From positions 1 through 64,000 of the forward strand of contig NZ_BSOT01000002.1 in the NCBI RefSeq assembly GCF_030160655.1: a stretch of 64,000 nucleotides of DNA, given 5' to 3'. The notes beneath the pieces are model-generated. The model searched no databases and was not told the origin of the DNA. It saw only the letters and a list, made by a program, of their open reading frames with translations. How positions within the stretch are numbered: position 1 is the stretch's first letter; the number at the start of each line of letters is the position of its first letter. This DNA comes from Agaribacter marinus (lineage in GTDB: Bacteria > Pseudomonadota > Gammaproteobacteria > Enterobacterales > Alteromonadaceae). The position numbers and the translations under genes were made by a program. Positions 30,169 through 37,903 of this stretch are shown here, piece by piece.

Positions 30169-30987
30169 CTAGGCTTTGTCTCGAAGTACGTTCTGCTCCA
30201 TTGAATCACAAGGCATCGTGCAATCAGGTTTACCGACAACTTTTGCTGGTACACCAACAACCGTGACACCGCACGCAACGTTATTTAACACAACGCTGCC
30301 GGCGCCAACTTTTGAGCCTTTCCCAATTTCTATGTTACCCAGAATTTTAGCGCCGGAACCAATCATCACGCCTTCGCGGACTTTGGGGTGTCGGTCCCCT
30401 TGCTCATTACCAGTACCACCCAGCGTCACATTTTGTAATATCGACACATTGTCTTCAATCACGGCCGTTTCGCCGATGACAATACCTGTTGCGTGGTCAA
30501 GCATCACACCTTGCCCAATGACTGCACCTGGGTGGATGTCTACTGAAAATACTTCAGAGTTACGGCTTTGCATGAACAAAGCTAATTCCTTACGATTGTT
30601 TTTCCACAAATAATGCGCAAGCCGATGTACTTGTAACGATTGGTATCCTTTAAAGTGGGTCAATACAGGTAGGAATGCAGAAACCGCTGGGTCTCGTGCA
30701 ACCACCGCTTGAATATCATAAATAGCAGCTTCAACCATTGCAGGATTTAATAAATAGGCTTCATTAAAGATTTCACCTACCGACATTGCTGGCATTACGT
30801 CATCACTTACCTTATTGGACAATATGAAACTTAATGAGGTCTCAAAATTATGATGTCCAGCAACGCAGGAGTGTATATAGCTGGCAAGCAAAGGCTCTCG
30901 CTCCGAGACATCTTTTGCCTCCAACTTAAGTGCACGCCAAAAGTCTTCACTCGAAAGTGCTTGTGGTCTTTCTATTTGTATCGTCAT
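30169..30987 (-). CDS. cysE: serine O-acetyltransferase
   Basis: CysE (272 aa; E. coli 273) acetylates serine with acetyl-CoA, the first step of cysteine synthesis. The N-terminal helical domain is followed by a left-handed beta-helix of hexapeptide repeats (HPGAVIGQGVMLDHATGIVIG, split by the loop TGNEQGDRHPKV). Catalytic His and Asp lie in LDHATG and the HRLAHYLW region. I chose ATG 30987 (MTIQIERPQALSSEDFW) as the family-like start; the upstream 17 codons look non-coding. Single gene, divergent from uvrD. Confidence 0.93.
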   Translation of the reverse strand: MTIQIERPQALSSEDFWRALKLEAKDVSEREPLLASYIHSCVAGHHNFETSLSFILSNKVSDDVMPAMSVGEIFNEAYLLNPAMVEAAIYDIQAVVARDPAVSAFLPVLTHFKGYQSLQVHRLAHYLWKNNRKELALFMQSRNSEVFSVDIHPGAVIGQGVMLDHATGIVIGETAVIEDNVSILQNVTLGGTGNEQGDRHPKVREGVMIGSGAKILGNIEIGKGSKVGAGSVVLNNVACGVTVVGVPAKVVGKPDCTMPCDSMEQNVLRDKA

Positions 30988-31083
30988 AAGAATACTCACA
31001 ACATCATAATTTTCGCTAAGTCTATTTAAATTATACACCGTGTCAAATTAGCTACACAAGAATACCTGTATTCTTGACAATAA

Positions 31084-31103
31084 AGCTGTATAAATAGACA
31101 GTT
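31084..31103. promoter_or_regulatory. LexA (SOS) box of uvrD
   Basis: The sequence agctgtataaatagacagtt holds an exact CTGT-N8-ACAG LexA box, 64 bases upstream of uvrD. A tatagt hexamer at 31122-31127 is a good -10, so bound LexA would cover the -35 region. E. coli uvrD is likewise a LexA target. Confidence 0.88.
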
Positions 31104-31166
31104 TTTTTTCATTAACTTTGGTATAGTGCCAACAAAATAGAACAGAAATAGACTACCAATATAAAG

Positions 31167-33335
31167 ATGGACGTATCTCGACTTTTAGACCAAATGAATG
31201 ACAAACAACGCGAAGCTGTCGCAGCGCCAACCGGAGATATGTTGGTACTGGCTGGTGCGGGTAGCGGCAAGACACGCGTATTAGTGCATCGAATCGCATG
31301 GTTGATGGAAGTTGAAAATATATCTCCGTACAGTATTTTAGCGGTCACCTTTACCAACAAGGCAGCAAAAGAAATGCGTGCCCGAGTTGAAAGGCTCTCT
31401 GGTGGTGCGTTGAATGCCATGTGGATTGGTACTTTCCATGGTCTTGCCCACCGTTTATTGCGACTACATTACGAAGAAGCAAGCTTACCTCAAAATTTCA
31501 CCATTATTGACTCTGATGACCAATACCGACTAGTAAAACGCTTACTAAAAGCGATGAACTTAGATGAAAAACATTGTCCACCTAAACAGGTTCAATGGTT
31601 TATTAATGGCAATAAAGATGAAGGCTTACGCGCCGCTCATGTTGAGACGAATAACGACCCCAATCAACAAAAGATGAAAGAAATTTATGCCGCGTATGAA
31701 GAAACATGCCAACGCTCCGGCTTAGTCGATTTTGCCGAGTTGCTACTGCGCTGCTTTGAAACGATGCGTGACAATGAAGAACTCAGGCATCACTATCAAC
31801 AACGCTTTCGAGCAATACTTGTCGACGAGTTTCAAGACACGAATAATATTCAATACGCTTGGCTAAAACTAATGAAATCGCCCAGTAACAGTATGATGAT
31901 CGTGGGTGACGACGACCAATCAATTTACGGTTGGCGAGGCGCCAATGTCGCCAATATATCTAAGTTTTTAAAAGATTATGAAGGCGCTGGTACAACAAGA
32001 CTTGAGCAAAATTATCGCTCTACCAGTAATATTCTAAATGCAGCCAACGCTGTTATTGCCTACAACAGCGGCAGGCTCGGCAAAGACTTATGGACAGAGG
32101 GTGATGAAGGCAAAAAAATTGCGCTTTACGCCGGTTTCAATGAGCTTGATGAAGCAAGATTCATCGTCTCGCGCATTAAACAATTTTTTGAAGCAGGTAA
32201 TGCACTAAATGACACCGCAATACTTTATCGCAATAACGCCCAATCACGCGTATTAGAAGAAGCGCTCATTCACGAAGGCTTGCCTTATCGCATTTATGGC
32301 GGATTGCGCTTTTTTGAACGCCAAGAAATAAAAGATGCGCTAAGTTATCTGCGTTTAGTAAACAACGTAATCGATGATGCAGCATTTGAACGCGTGGTCA
32401 ATACGCCTGCAAGAGGGTTAGGCGATAAAACCTTGAGTAACATTCGCATATTTGCCCGAGAGAACAACTATTCAATGTGGCAAGCGAGTGAAGTCATGCT
32501 GAATGAAAAACGCCTTACTGGGCGTGCATCAAATGCACTACAGAGTTTTATTAACCTGGTCAACTCTATGACCGAAAATGTCAGTCAACAAGCATTAGAA
32601 AAACAAGCGGACAGTGTCATTAAAGGGAGCGGCTTGTATGCAATGTATCAAGCCGAGAAAGGTGACAAAGCACAAGCAAGAGTAGAAAATTTGCAAGAAC
32701 TCGTCACGGCCTGTAAACAGTTTGAAATGCCCGAAGAAGCGGATGGTATGACACCCTTATCAGCGTTTTTAGCTCACGCTTCTCTTGAAGCTGGTGAGGG
32801 ACAGGCGCAAGCAGATCAAGATGCCGTGCAAATGATGACGATTCACACGGCTAAAGGGTTAGAATTTCCTTTGGTGGTTATGGCCGGTGTTGAAGAAGGC
32901 ATGTTTCCAAGCAGCATGAGTAATGAAGAACCTGGACGAATGGAAGAAGAACGCCGCCTTGCGTATGTAGGAATGACACGCGCGATGCAGCAGCTCATCA
33001 TTACGTATGCGGAAACAAGGCGTTTATATGGTCAAGATAAGTATCATACAGCGTCACGCTTCATCCGTGAAATTCCGTCAGAGTATCTTGAAGAAATACG
33101 CCTACGCTCTCAGGTATCGCAACCCGTATACAACCGTTTTGACAGCGCAGCGTCTCATGAAACTTTCAGCGATAGCGGTTTTTCGCTTGGTCAGCGAGTT
33201 TCACATAAAAAATTTGGTGAAGGTACTGTACTCAATTATGAGGGTGCCAACGAGCATGCGCGTGTACAAGTAAACTTTGATGACTTTGGTACAAAATGGT
33301 TAATGATGGCGTATGCAAAACTGTCAACGTGCTGA
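31167..33335 (+). CDS. uvrD: DNA helicase II UvrD
   Basis: UvrD (722 aa; E. coli 720) is an SF1A 3'-5' helicase in excision and mismatch repair. Motif I is AGAGSGKTRVL, motif II VDEFQDTN, motif III DDDQSIYGWRGA, motif IV QNYRST, and motif VI VGMTRAM; TIHTAKGLEFPLV is motif V. The C-terminal tail carries the SLGQRVSHKKFGEGTVLNYE Tudor-like module that binds RNA polymerase in UvrD/PcrA. A LexA box and promoter are directly upstream. In E. coli it follows yigB; here it is separated by about 6 kb. Confidence 0.98.
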   Translation: MDVSRLLDQMNDKQREAVAAPTGDMLVLAGAGSGKTRVLVHRIAWLMEVENISPYSILAVTFTNKAAKEMRARVERLSGGALNAMWIGTFHGLAHRLLRLHYEEASLPQNFTIIDSDDQYRLVKRLLKAMNLDEKHCPPKQVQWFINGNKDEGLRAAHVETNNDPNQQKMKEIYAAYEETCQRSGLVDFAELLLRCFETMRDNEELRHHYQQRFRAILVDEFQDTNNIQYAWLKLMKSPSNSMMIVGDDDQSIYGWRGANVANISKFLKDYEGAGTTRLEQNYRSTSNILNAANAVIAYNSGRLGKDLWTEGDEGKKIALYAGFNELDEARFIVSRIKQFFEAGNALNDTAILYRNNAQSRVLEEALIHEGLPYRIYGGLRFFERQEIKDALSYLRLVNNVIDDAAFERVVNTPARGLGDKTLSNIRIFARENNYSMWQASEVMLNEKRLTGRASNALQSFINLVNSMTENVSQQALEKQADSVIKGSGLYAMYQAEKGDKAQARVENLQELVTACKQFEMPEEADGMTPLSAFLAHASLEAGEGQAQADQDAVQMMTIHTAKGLEFPLVVMAGVEEGMFPSSMSNEEPGRMEEERRLAYVGMTRAMQQLIITYAETRRLYGQDKYHTASRFIREIPSEYLEEIRLRSQVSQPVYNRFDSAASHETFSDSGFSLGQRVSHKKFGEGTVLNYEGANEHARVQVNFDDFGTKWLMMAYAKLSTC

Positions 33336-33368
33336 ACAACAGAAGTAAAACGCTGAGTCATTGAATCA

Positions 33369-33402
33369 TTTAGGTGCAGAGCGATTTTAAACTGCACCTA
33401 AA
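33369..33402 (+). terminator. probable uvrD terminator
   Basis: An 11-bp perfect inverted repeat (tttaggtgcag / ctgcacctaaa) with a 12-base loop lies 33 bases after the uvrD stop, followed by tttaacattt. The T run is short, so efficiency is uncertain. Confidence 0.65.
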
Positions 33403-33548
33403 TTTAACATTTGACGGGCATACAATGTCGATTTTCTCGAATTATACCGTCGAAACTACCTGACGACGTGACACTTATCCCTTTACCTTGTTTGGCTTCA
33501 AAATTGCTCTTCCCTCGCTAGTATTAACAAAATCAAAGGACATACAAG

Positions 33549-33998
33549 ATGATTACATCTAGAGAAGAAGTCACCAAAATGATCGTAGCAACAAAAATCA
33601 CGCAAGGTTTTACCTGGAAACAAATAGCCGAGGTAATTGGCCATTCCAAAGAATGGTCAACGGCAGCTTGCTTAGGTCAAATGGCAATGACGAAATCTCA
33701 GGCAGAAGCAGTGGGTGAATTACTTTCGTTGTCAGACGAAGCCGTTGCTTGGTTGCAAATCGCGCCTTATAAGGGGTCATTGCCGACAGAAGTACCTACA
33801 GATCCGCTAATTTATCGTTGGTATGAACTTGTGAATGTATATGGGACAACATTAAAAGAATTAATTCATGAAGAATTTGGCGATGGCATTATGAGTGCTA
33901 TCGATTTTTCGATGGATTTACAACGCGAAGAAAACGACAAAGGCGATCGTGTGAGCGTAGTAATGTCAGGTAAGTTCCTGCCTTATAAAACATACTAA
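33549..33998 (+). CDS. cynS: cyanate hydratase (cyanase)
   Basis: CynS (149 aa) breaks down cyanate with bicarbonate to ammonia and CO2. Catalytic Arg90, Glu93 and Ser116 are present in PLIYRWYELVNVYGTT and GDGIMSAIDFSMD, offset by six from E. coli Arg96, Glu99 and Ser122. The N-terminal half is a helical DNA-binding-like domain (FTWKQIAEVIGHS). No cynR regulator, cynT carbonic anhydrase or cyanate transporter lies next to it, so it stands alone. Confidence 0.96.
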   Translation: MITSREEVTKMIVATKITQGFTWKQIAEVIGHSKEWSTAACLGQMAMTKSQAEAVGELLSLSDEAVAWLQIAPYKGSLPTEVPTDPLIYRWYELVNVYGTTLKELIHEEFGDGIMSAIDFSMDLQREENDKGDRVSVVMSGKFLPYKTY

Positions 33999-34078
33999 CA
34001 ATCTGCCGACACAACTAGGTGTAATTGCGCCAAAAACGCATAGGCGCTAGATAACGTGGAGATAACACAAGTCTATGG

Positions 34079-34288
34079 TCAGTTAGCCTTGCTGTTATCA
34101 TCCGCATCATTTGGTTCGATATCTGTTATAACTCGTTGCGTCACTTTTACGCGACCTGAACTGACTAAGGCCTCACGTAACACATATTCAATTTGCGCAT
34201 TAAGGCTGCGCAAGTCGTCATCTGCCCAGCGTTGCATGGCAGACAATACTTGCTCATTAATTCTAAGTGGATAAGCTTTTTTGCCCAT
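34079..34288 (-). CDS. Arc-type ribbon-helix-helix protein
   Basis: A 69-residue protein with the ribbon-helix-helix fold of Arc/MetJ repressors: a strand (AYPLRINEQVL), then two helices (SAMQRWADDDLRSLNAQIEYVLREAL). The RSLNAQIE block is the Arc-like helix A/B boundary. The tail VITDIEPNDADDN is acidic and probably disordered. It lies 64 bases after the SPFH gene on the same strand, a pairing I recall from other gammaproteobacteria. It probably binds DNA and may autoregulate the pair. Confidence 0.85.
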   Translation of the reverse strand: MGKKAYPLRINEQVLSAMQRWADDDLRSLNAQIEYVLREALVSSGRVKVTQRVITDIEPNDADDNSKAN

Positions 34289-34352
34289 TCTAAACAGCCC
34301 TAACTTACATACTTGCTTTCAGTAGTATTTGCGAATATCGGTAAATACAAGA

Positions 34353-35222
34353 TCAATACAGCGTGCCAGTATTCACCACAGGCTGAGTACTCTTTTCTGC
34401 ACATAATACCACAAGTAGGTTACTAACCATTGTCGCTTTGCGCTCTTCATCTAACTCTACGATCTCTTTTTCAGACAAGCGGGTTAATGCCATATCAACC
34501 ATACCCACCGCACCTTCAACTATGCGGCTACGAGCTGCAATGATAGCCGACGCTTGCTGACGCTGGAGCATGGCACTGGCGATTTCTTGTGCGTAAGCTA
34601 AGTGGCTTATTCTTGCTTCAAGCACTGTAATACCTGCATTGCCTAAGCGTTCTTGTATTTCAGTACGCAGATTATCTGCAATTTCCGTCGGATGGCTGCG
34701 CAATGCAATTTCTGACTCAGCATCATCTCTTGGGTCATAGGGATAAATACTAGCTAAATTTCTAAGCGCGGCTTCACTTTGAATTGTTACGTAACTTTCG
34801 TAGTCATCCACTTCATACACTGCCTCAGCGGTATCACTTACTGACCAAACGACAATCGTCGCAATCTCAATGGGATTCCCTTGATTATCATTTACTTTTA
34901 TTTTCGCACTTTCAAAATTGCGTACCCGCAGCGACACTACTCGGCGCAAATACAAAGGGATGGTCCAGCGCAGACCGTTGCGCTTTTCGGTACCGACATA
35001 ACTGCCAAATAGTGATAAAACTTTACCTTGATTGGGTTGCACCATAAAAAAACCAGGCAGACAAAGAATAACGAGTACCGCAGTCACGCTAAGCGCTACG
35101 ATAAAGCTCGTTGATGCCTGAGAAATATTATGCAATTGAGATAAAACCCAAATTGCAGCAATACTCAACACTACAACAACACCATAACCATTTACCGAAA
35201 AACCTTGCTTTTCATTGATCAT
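34353..35222 (-). CDS. SPFH/Band 7 membrane protein
   Basis: A 289-residue protein with two hydrophobic helices (about 11-29 and 41-61) followed by an SPFH/Band 7 domain typical of stomatins and flotillins, beginning [20 protein letters not shown]. The motif [20 protein letters not shown] and the coiled region [19 protein letters not shown] match the family. These proteins form oligomeric cages in membranes; the specific role is unknown. ATG 35222 was chosen because aaggtgtgttat precedes it. Confidence 0.88.
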   Translation of the reverse strand: MINEKQGFSVNGYGVVVVLSIAAIWVLSQLHNISQASTSFIVALSVTAVLVILCLPGFFMVQPNQGKVLSLFGSYVGTEKRNGLRWTIPLYLRRVVSLRVRNFESAKIKVNDNQGNPIEIATIVVWSVSDTAEAVYEVDDYESYVTIQSEAALRNLASIYPYDPRDDAESEIALRSHPTEIADNLRTEIQERLGNAGITVLEARISHLAYAQEIASAMLQRQQASAIIAARSRIVEGAVGMVDMALTRLSEKEIVELDEERKATMVSNLLVVLCAEKSTQPVVNTGTLY

Positions 35223-35330
35223 ATAACACACCTTAGCTGATATCATTATGATATCACTTTAAGATCAATTTAAAGATTATGCAAATTGAATTTGTAAATG
35301 CATGTTTCTGACAAGTGTAAAAAATTCAAT

Positions 35331-35855
35331 TTATTGCACATTTTTCTCTACAAAGGTATTTAACTCAGAAATGGATCGAATGACATGTAATGACTTGTTA
35401 ATCGACAGTTTTTCTACCCTTTGCAAGAAACTATCATTCCAAAATTTTGGACAAAGCTTTAACACTTTATAGCTTTTCAGTGTTCCATTTAATACCGAAC
35501 TTCCTTCAGGCCAGCCTTCTGGCTTTTGAAACACACTTTTAATGAGTCGTTTAGTTACAAGCCAATAAGTCACAAAATAAGGCAAATCTATATAGATAAG
35601 AGTATCAGCCTCTTCTAGCCTCCTGTTGAAAGTATCCAATGAGTTTATGGGACTAAAACCTTCAATAATCCATTTATCTAAAGACAAAATGTTCTCGTGT
35701 GTATCTTCGTAACTCTTCCGATCCACTTCCTCTCCATTGGCTTTATATAAAATGGAATCTAAAGGATACAACTGTATACCGGTAGCTGACGCCAGTTTTT
35801 TACTTAAAGTGGATTTACCATTACCAGGTTTGCCAAATATTGCTACTTTCTTCAT
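35331..35855 (-). CDS. adenylate-kinase-like P-loop NTPase
   Basis: A 174-residue soluble P-loop protein. Walker A is IFGKPGNGKSTLSKKL (about 6-21), and IEGFSPINSLD and DTLIYIDLPYFVTYWLVTKRL resemble the acceptor and lid segments of adenylate-kinase-like proteins often annotated as topology modulation or FlaR-like. The nucleobase or small-molecule substrate is unknown. A strong ribosome site (ggaggcacta) precedes the start. It stands alone, flanked by other poorly known genes. Confidence 0.83.
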   Translation of the reverse strand: MKKVAIFGKPGNGKSTLSKKLASATGIQLYPLDSILYKANGEEVDRKSYEDTHENILSLDKWIIEGFSPINSLDTFNRRLEEADTLIYIDLPYFVTYWLVTKRLIKSVFQKPEGWPEGSSVLNGTLKSYKVLKLCPKFWNDSFLQRVEKLSINKSLHVIRSISELNTFVEKNVQ

Positions 35856-35897
35856 TCTAGTGCCTCCAACTAGGTTTCCCCAAGAGGCAGAAATAGA

Positions 35898-35920
35898 AAA
35901 CCCGCCTCAAGGGCGGGTTT
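35898..35920 (-). terminator. hairpin terminator
   Basis: A 9-bp stem (aaacccgcc / ggcgggttt) with a five-base loop sits between the HEAGH gene's stop and the next gene's start on the minus strand. T-rich sequence follows on both strands (ttttctattt on the minus strand), so it likely ends transcription of the HEAGH gene. Confidence 0.75.
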
Positions 35921-36060
35921 GATTAATTTTTTAATATATTACACATCCCACCATTCCTATGGAATGATGATAATTCGAGCTGTGAGTTGCGTAAGAGTAG
36001 TATTCATTCGTTTATATTTACCTAAGGGTTACTTAATGTCAACTAACAATTACATTTTAC

Positions 36061-36816
36061 TCATTTGGAATACCGACCAGTAAATCTGTTACCCCTACAT
36101 CTATACCCGCTTGACTTAGAAGAGTGGAAATTAAGTTGCTTGTTAGGTACTTTTAATTTAAACAATCCTTCTTTTCTTGATATATAACATAGTGCCGCAA
36201 TTTGGGCGACACAGATACTAATAACCAATGTAACCGCAATTTCAAAAGGAATTCCCATATTAGCTAGAAAAATTATTGGCTCTGGATGATTACCACCTAT
36301 AAAGATGAGATGCGACATGCCAAAAAACACTGGAAATACCGTATAGCAAAGTATGTCGTAGAACAAGAAAGCACCCCATACAGCTAAGATTCGGCAAATA
36401 CCCTTGGGCTTAAAAAAGTACAAATAAAGTGTACAAAAAAGTGACATAAGATATGTAGCGCCACTTCCCATGAGACCAACTATTGGCGGAAAGTAATTCT
36501 CTTGATTAGTATTCACGGGGACCACTGTTAGCTTTGGGTTAAGGCTTGAAAAGCGAGAATATTCAGGAAACTCAATTACAAACCTAGTTGCCTCTGGAAT
36601 GAAACTGACATAAGCAATGGCATTTTCTGGCCAAGGGGTTGTAGAAATTGATGCTCCTATATTAGGGAAAAGTTCGATTCCAGGCCAGATGCTAATAATT
36701 GGCGTGCCAAGCCCTAACACTTTTCCAGTAAAAGCATGACCAGCTTCATGAATAACAACAGACACAAGAAAGTAGAAAAAAACTAAGCTTGTGAATGAAA
36801 GAGTTCTTTTAAGCAT
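36061..36816 (-). CDS. membrane protein with HEAGH zinc-protease-like motif
   Basis: A 251-residue membrane protein with five or six hydrophobic helices. The first one ends in VSVVIHEAGHAFTGKVLGLG, the HExxH-type motif of M50/site-2 intramembrane metalloproteases. The second M50 element (an N/D-P-x-x-D motif in a later helix) is not evident, so catalysis cannot be claimed. The basic tail (SSGYRCRGNRFTGRYSK) looks unstructured. I do not recognise a specific family. The gene sits in a patch of unusual genes and is directly downstream of a large stem-loop. Confidence 0.65.
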   Translation of the reverse strand: MLKRTLSFTSLVFFYFLVSVVIHEAGHAFTGKVLGLGTPIISIWPGIELFPNIGASISTTPWPENAIAYVSFIPEATRFVIEFPEYSRFSSLNPKLTVVPVNTNQENYFPPIVGLMGSGATYLMSLFCTLYLYFFKPKGICRILAVWGAFLFYDILCYTVFPVFFGMSHLIFIGGNHPEPIIFLANMGIPFEIAVTLVISICVAQIAALCYISRKEGLFKLKVPNKQLNFHSSKSSGYRCRGNRFTGRYSK

Positions 36817-36863
36817 AATTTGCCAAATTCATATAGCATCTAATGCTAAATTTACCTGCTAAA

Positions 36864-36923
36864 GCTGAGTTGTTTACTTTTTGTGGTAGCCTAGCGTGAA
36901 GCCACAAAAACAGACGACTCAGC
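36864..36923. repeat. long imperfect inverted repeat (stem-loop)
   Basis: The arms gctgagt...tttttgtgg (36864-36886) and ccacaaaaa...actcagc (36902-36923) pair over about 22 positions with a few mismatches and a 15-base loop. It lies 48 bases upstream of the HEAGH gene start. It could be a leader structure, a recombination site or a mobile-element remnant; there are no direct repeats or transposase nearby. Confidence 0.6.
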
Positions 36924-36945
36924 GGAGGTCAGGTTGAATTTTCTG

Positions 36946-37158
36946 TTACGTGTTTGACATTGCTGCATGGCCTTTTACCACCCAATCTATTTGTTCCTGA
37001 GTATCTGGAACCGCAACACCCCTTAATTTAGATATGTGTTCTATTGCCTGCTGTGGCTCGAAACCACATTGTGAATCATCATGTAGATTTACGCCCCTTC
37101 GATTCGCTTTACAATAATGAACACAAAGGCGCAGCCGTGTATTAGCCTTCAGAGATGC
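36946..37158 (-). pseudogene. possible 5'-truncated gene remnant
   Basis: A 70-codon frame closed by TAA but with no ATG, GTG or TTG before its codon 67. The translation has protein-like composition (CGFEPQQAIEHISKL, DTQEQIDWVVKGHAAM). It ends just before the stem-loop. I do not recognise the parent gene; it may be a chance frame. Confidence 0.3.
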
Positions 37159-37227
37159 TCAAAATTGCCTTACTTGGCCACTTAAAGTGGCGCACAAGTT
37201 ATTCGAAAACTTATATAAAAAATCCAA

Positions 37228-37728
37228 CTAATGCATAGCAATCAAGCTTTGCTCTTTCTGCGTTTTAGTCTCTTCACCACTGGATTCTTCTTTATTTTTC
37301 TGACGCATATTTTCGCGTATCTCTCTGGTCTTATTGAATGCGGAAAACGCTTCTTCTCTAGATTCAAATTCAAAAATACTGCGAATGGGGCAAGACTCTT
37401 CAGATGTTATGACTCGGTCCCGACCACCACCGCACAGCTGGGTAAATGACCCTTTGAAGCCGGCTCTAAAATCGGTTTGTAAGGAATTGCACTGATAAAT
37501 CGTGGTAATAAGGTAGTAATCTTTTTTACCGACAGCATCAATACTTATCACGTTATCTTCCAACACACCAAAGCCACGGATATTACGCTGCTGGATACAA
37601 GCTCGCCCGTCTTGTTGTGTTTCTGCCTTTAGTAACTCGTCGTATTTTGGCAAGGGCGGCTCTGTACTGACACATGCACTCAATAGTATTGATGCACCAA
37701 TTGCAAAAGCTGTCGCGTGGATTTTCAT
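37228..37728 (-). CDS. lipoprotein, DUF6491-like
   Basis: A 166-residue lipoprotein: short basic start, hydrophobic segment and lipobox LLSACVS. The mature part has CIQQRNIRGFGVLEDNVISID and YLITTIYQCNSLQTDF with paired cysteines, similar to the DUF6491 family common in Alteromonadales; function unknown. The polar C-terminal 30 residues are Lys/Glu-rich. I chose ATG 37728, which has acaggtg six bases upstream, over a GTG at 37737. Confidence 0.78.
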   Translation of the reverse strand: MKIHATAFAIGASILLSACVSTEPPLPKYDELLKAETQQDGRACIQQRNIRGFGVLEDNVISIDAVGKKDYYLITTIYQCNSLQTDFRAGFKGSFTQLCGGGRDRVITSEESCPIRSIFEFESREEAFSAFNKTREIRENMRQKNKEESSGEETKTQKEQSLIAMH

Positions 37729-37903
37729 AATATTCACCTGTTTCTTAGCGTTTACTTAATGTCATTCACTACTTTCTTCTCTACACATTTTCCGTAAAAG
37801 ACAGTAAATATGAACGCCGATAACATGATTTAGTTTCATGATATTTATTTAATTATGGCAACAAAACTGTACAACAACGAGCACATATAAACACAGTTGA
37901 TAA

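Larger units (their letters stand above)
36817..37227. other. intergenic region with long stem-loop and gene remnant
   Basis: About 410 bases that contain the imperfect 22-bp inverted repeat at 36864-36923, a start-less 70-codon open frame (36946-37158, minus) and a 15-base palindrome GCCACTTAAAGTGGC (37177-37191). Nothing else was seen. The mix suggests a decayed or exchanged segment. Confidence 0.5.

Noticed and set aside
34001-34078. Terminator between cynS and the ribbon-helix-helix gene
   Set aside because: The gcgcc/ggcgc arms are short with a long loop and no T run follows.
36864-36923. Insertion-sequence end or integron attC site
   Set aside because: No transposase, integrase or target duplication is visible and the core GTTRRRY/RYYYAAC boxes of attC are not clearly present. 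Kept only as an unexplained stem-loop.
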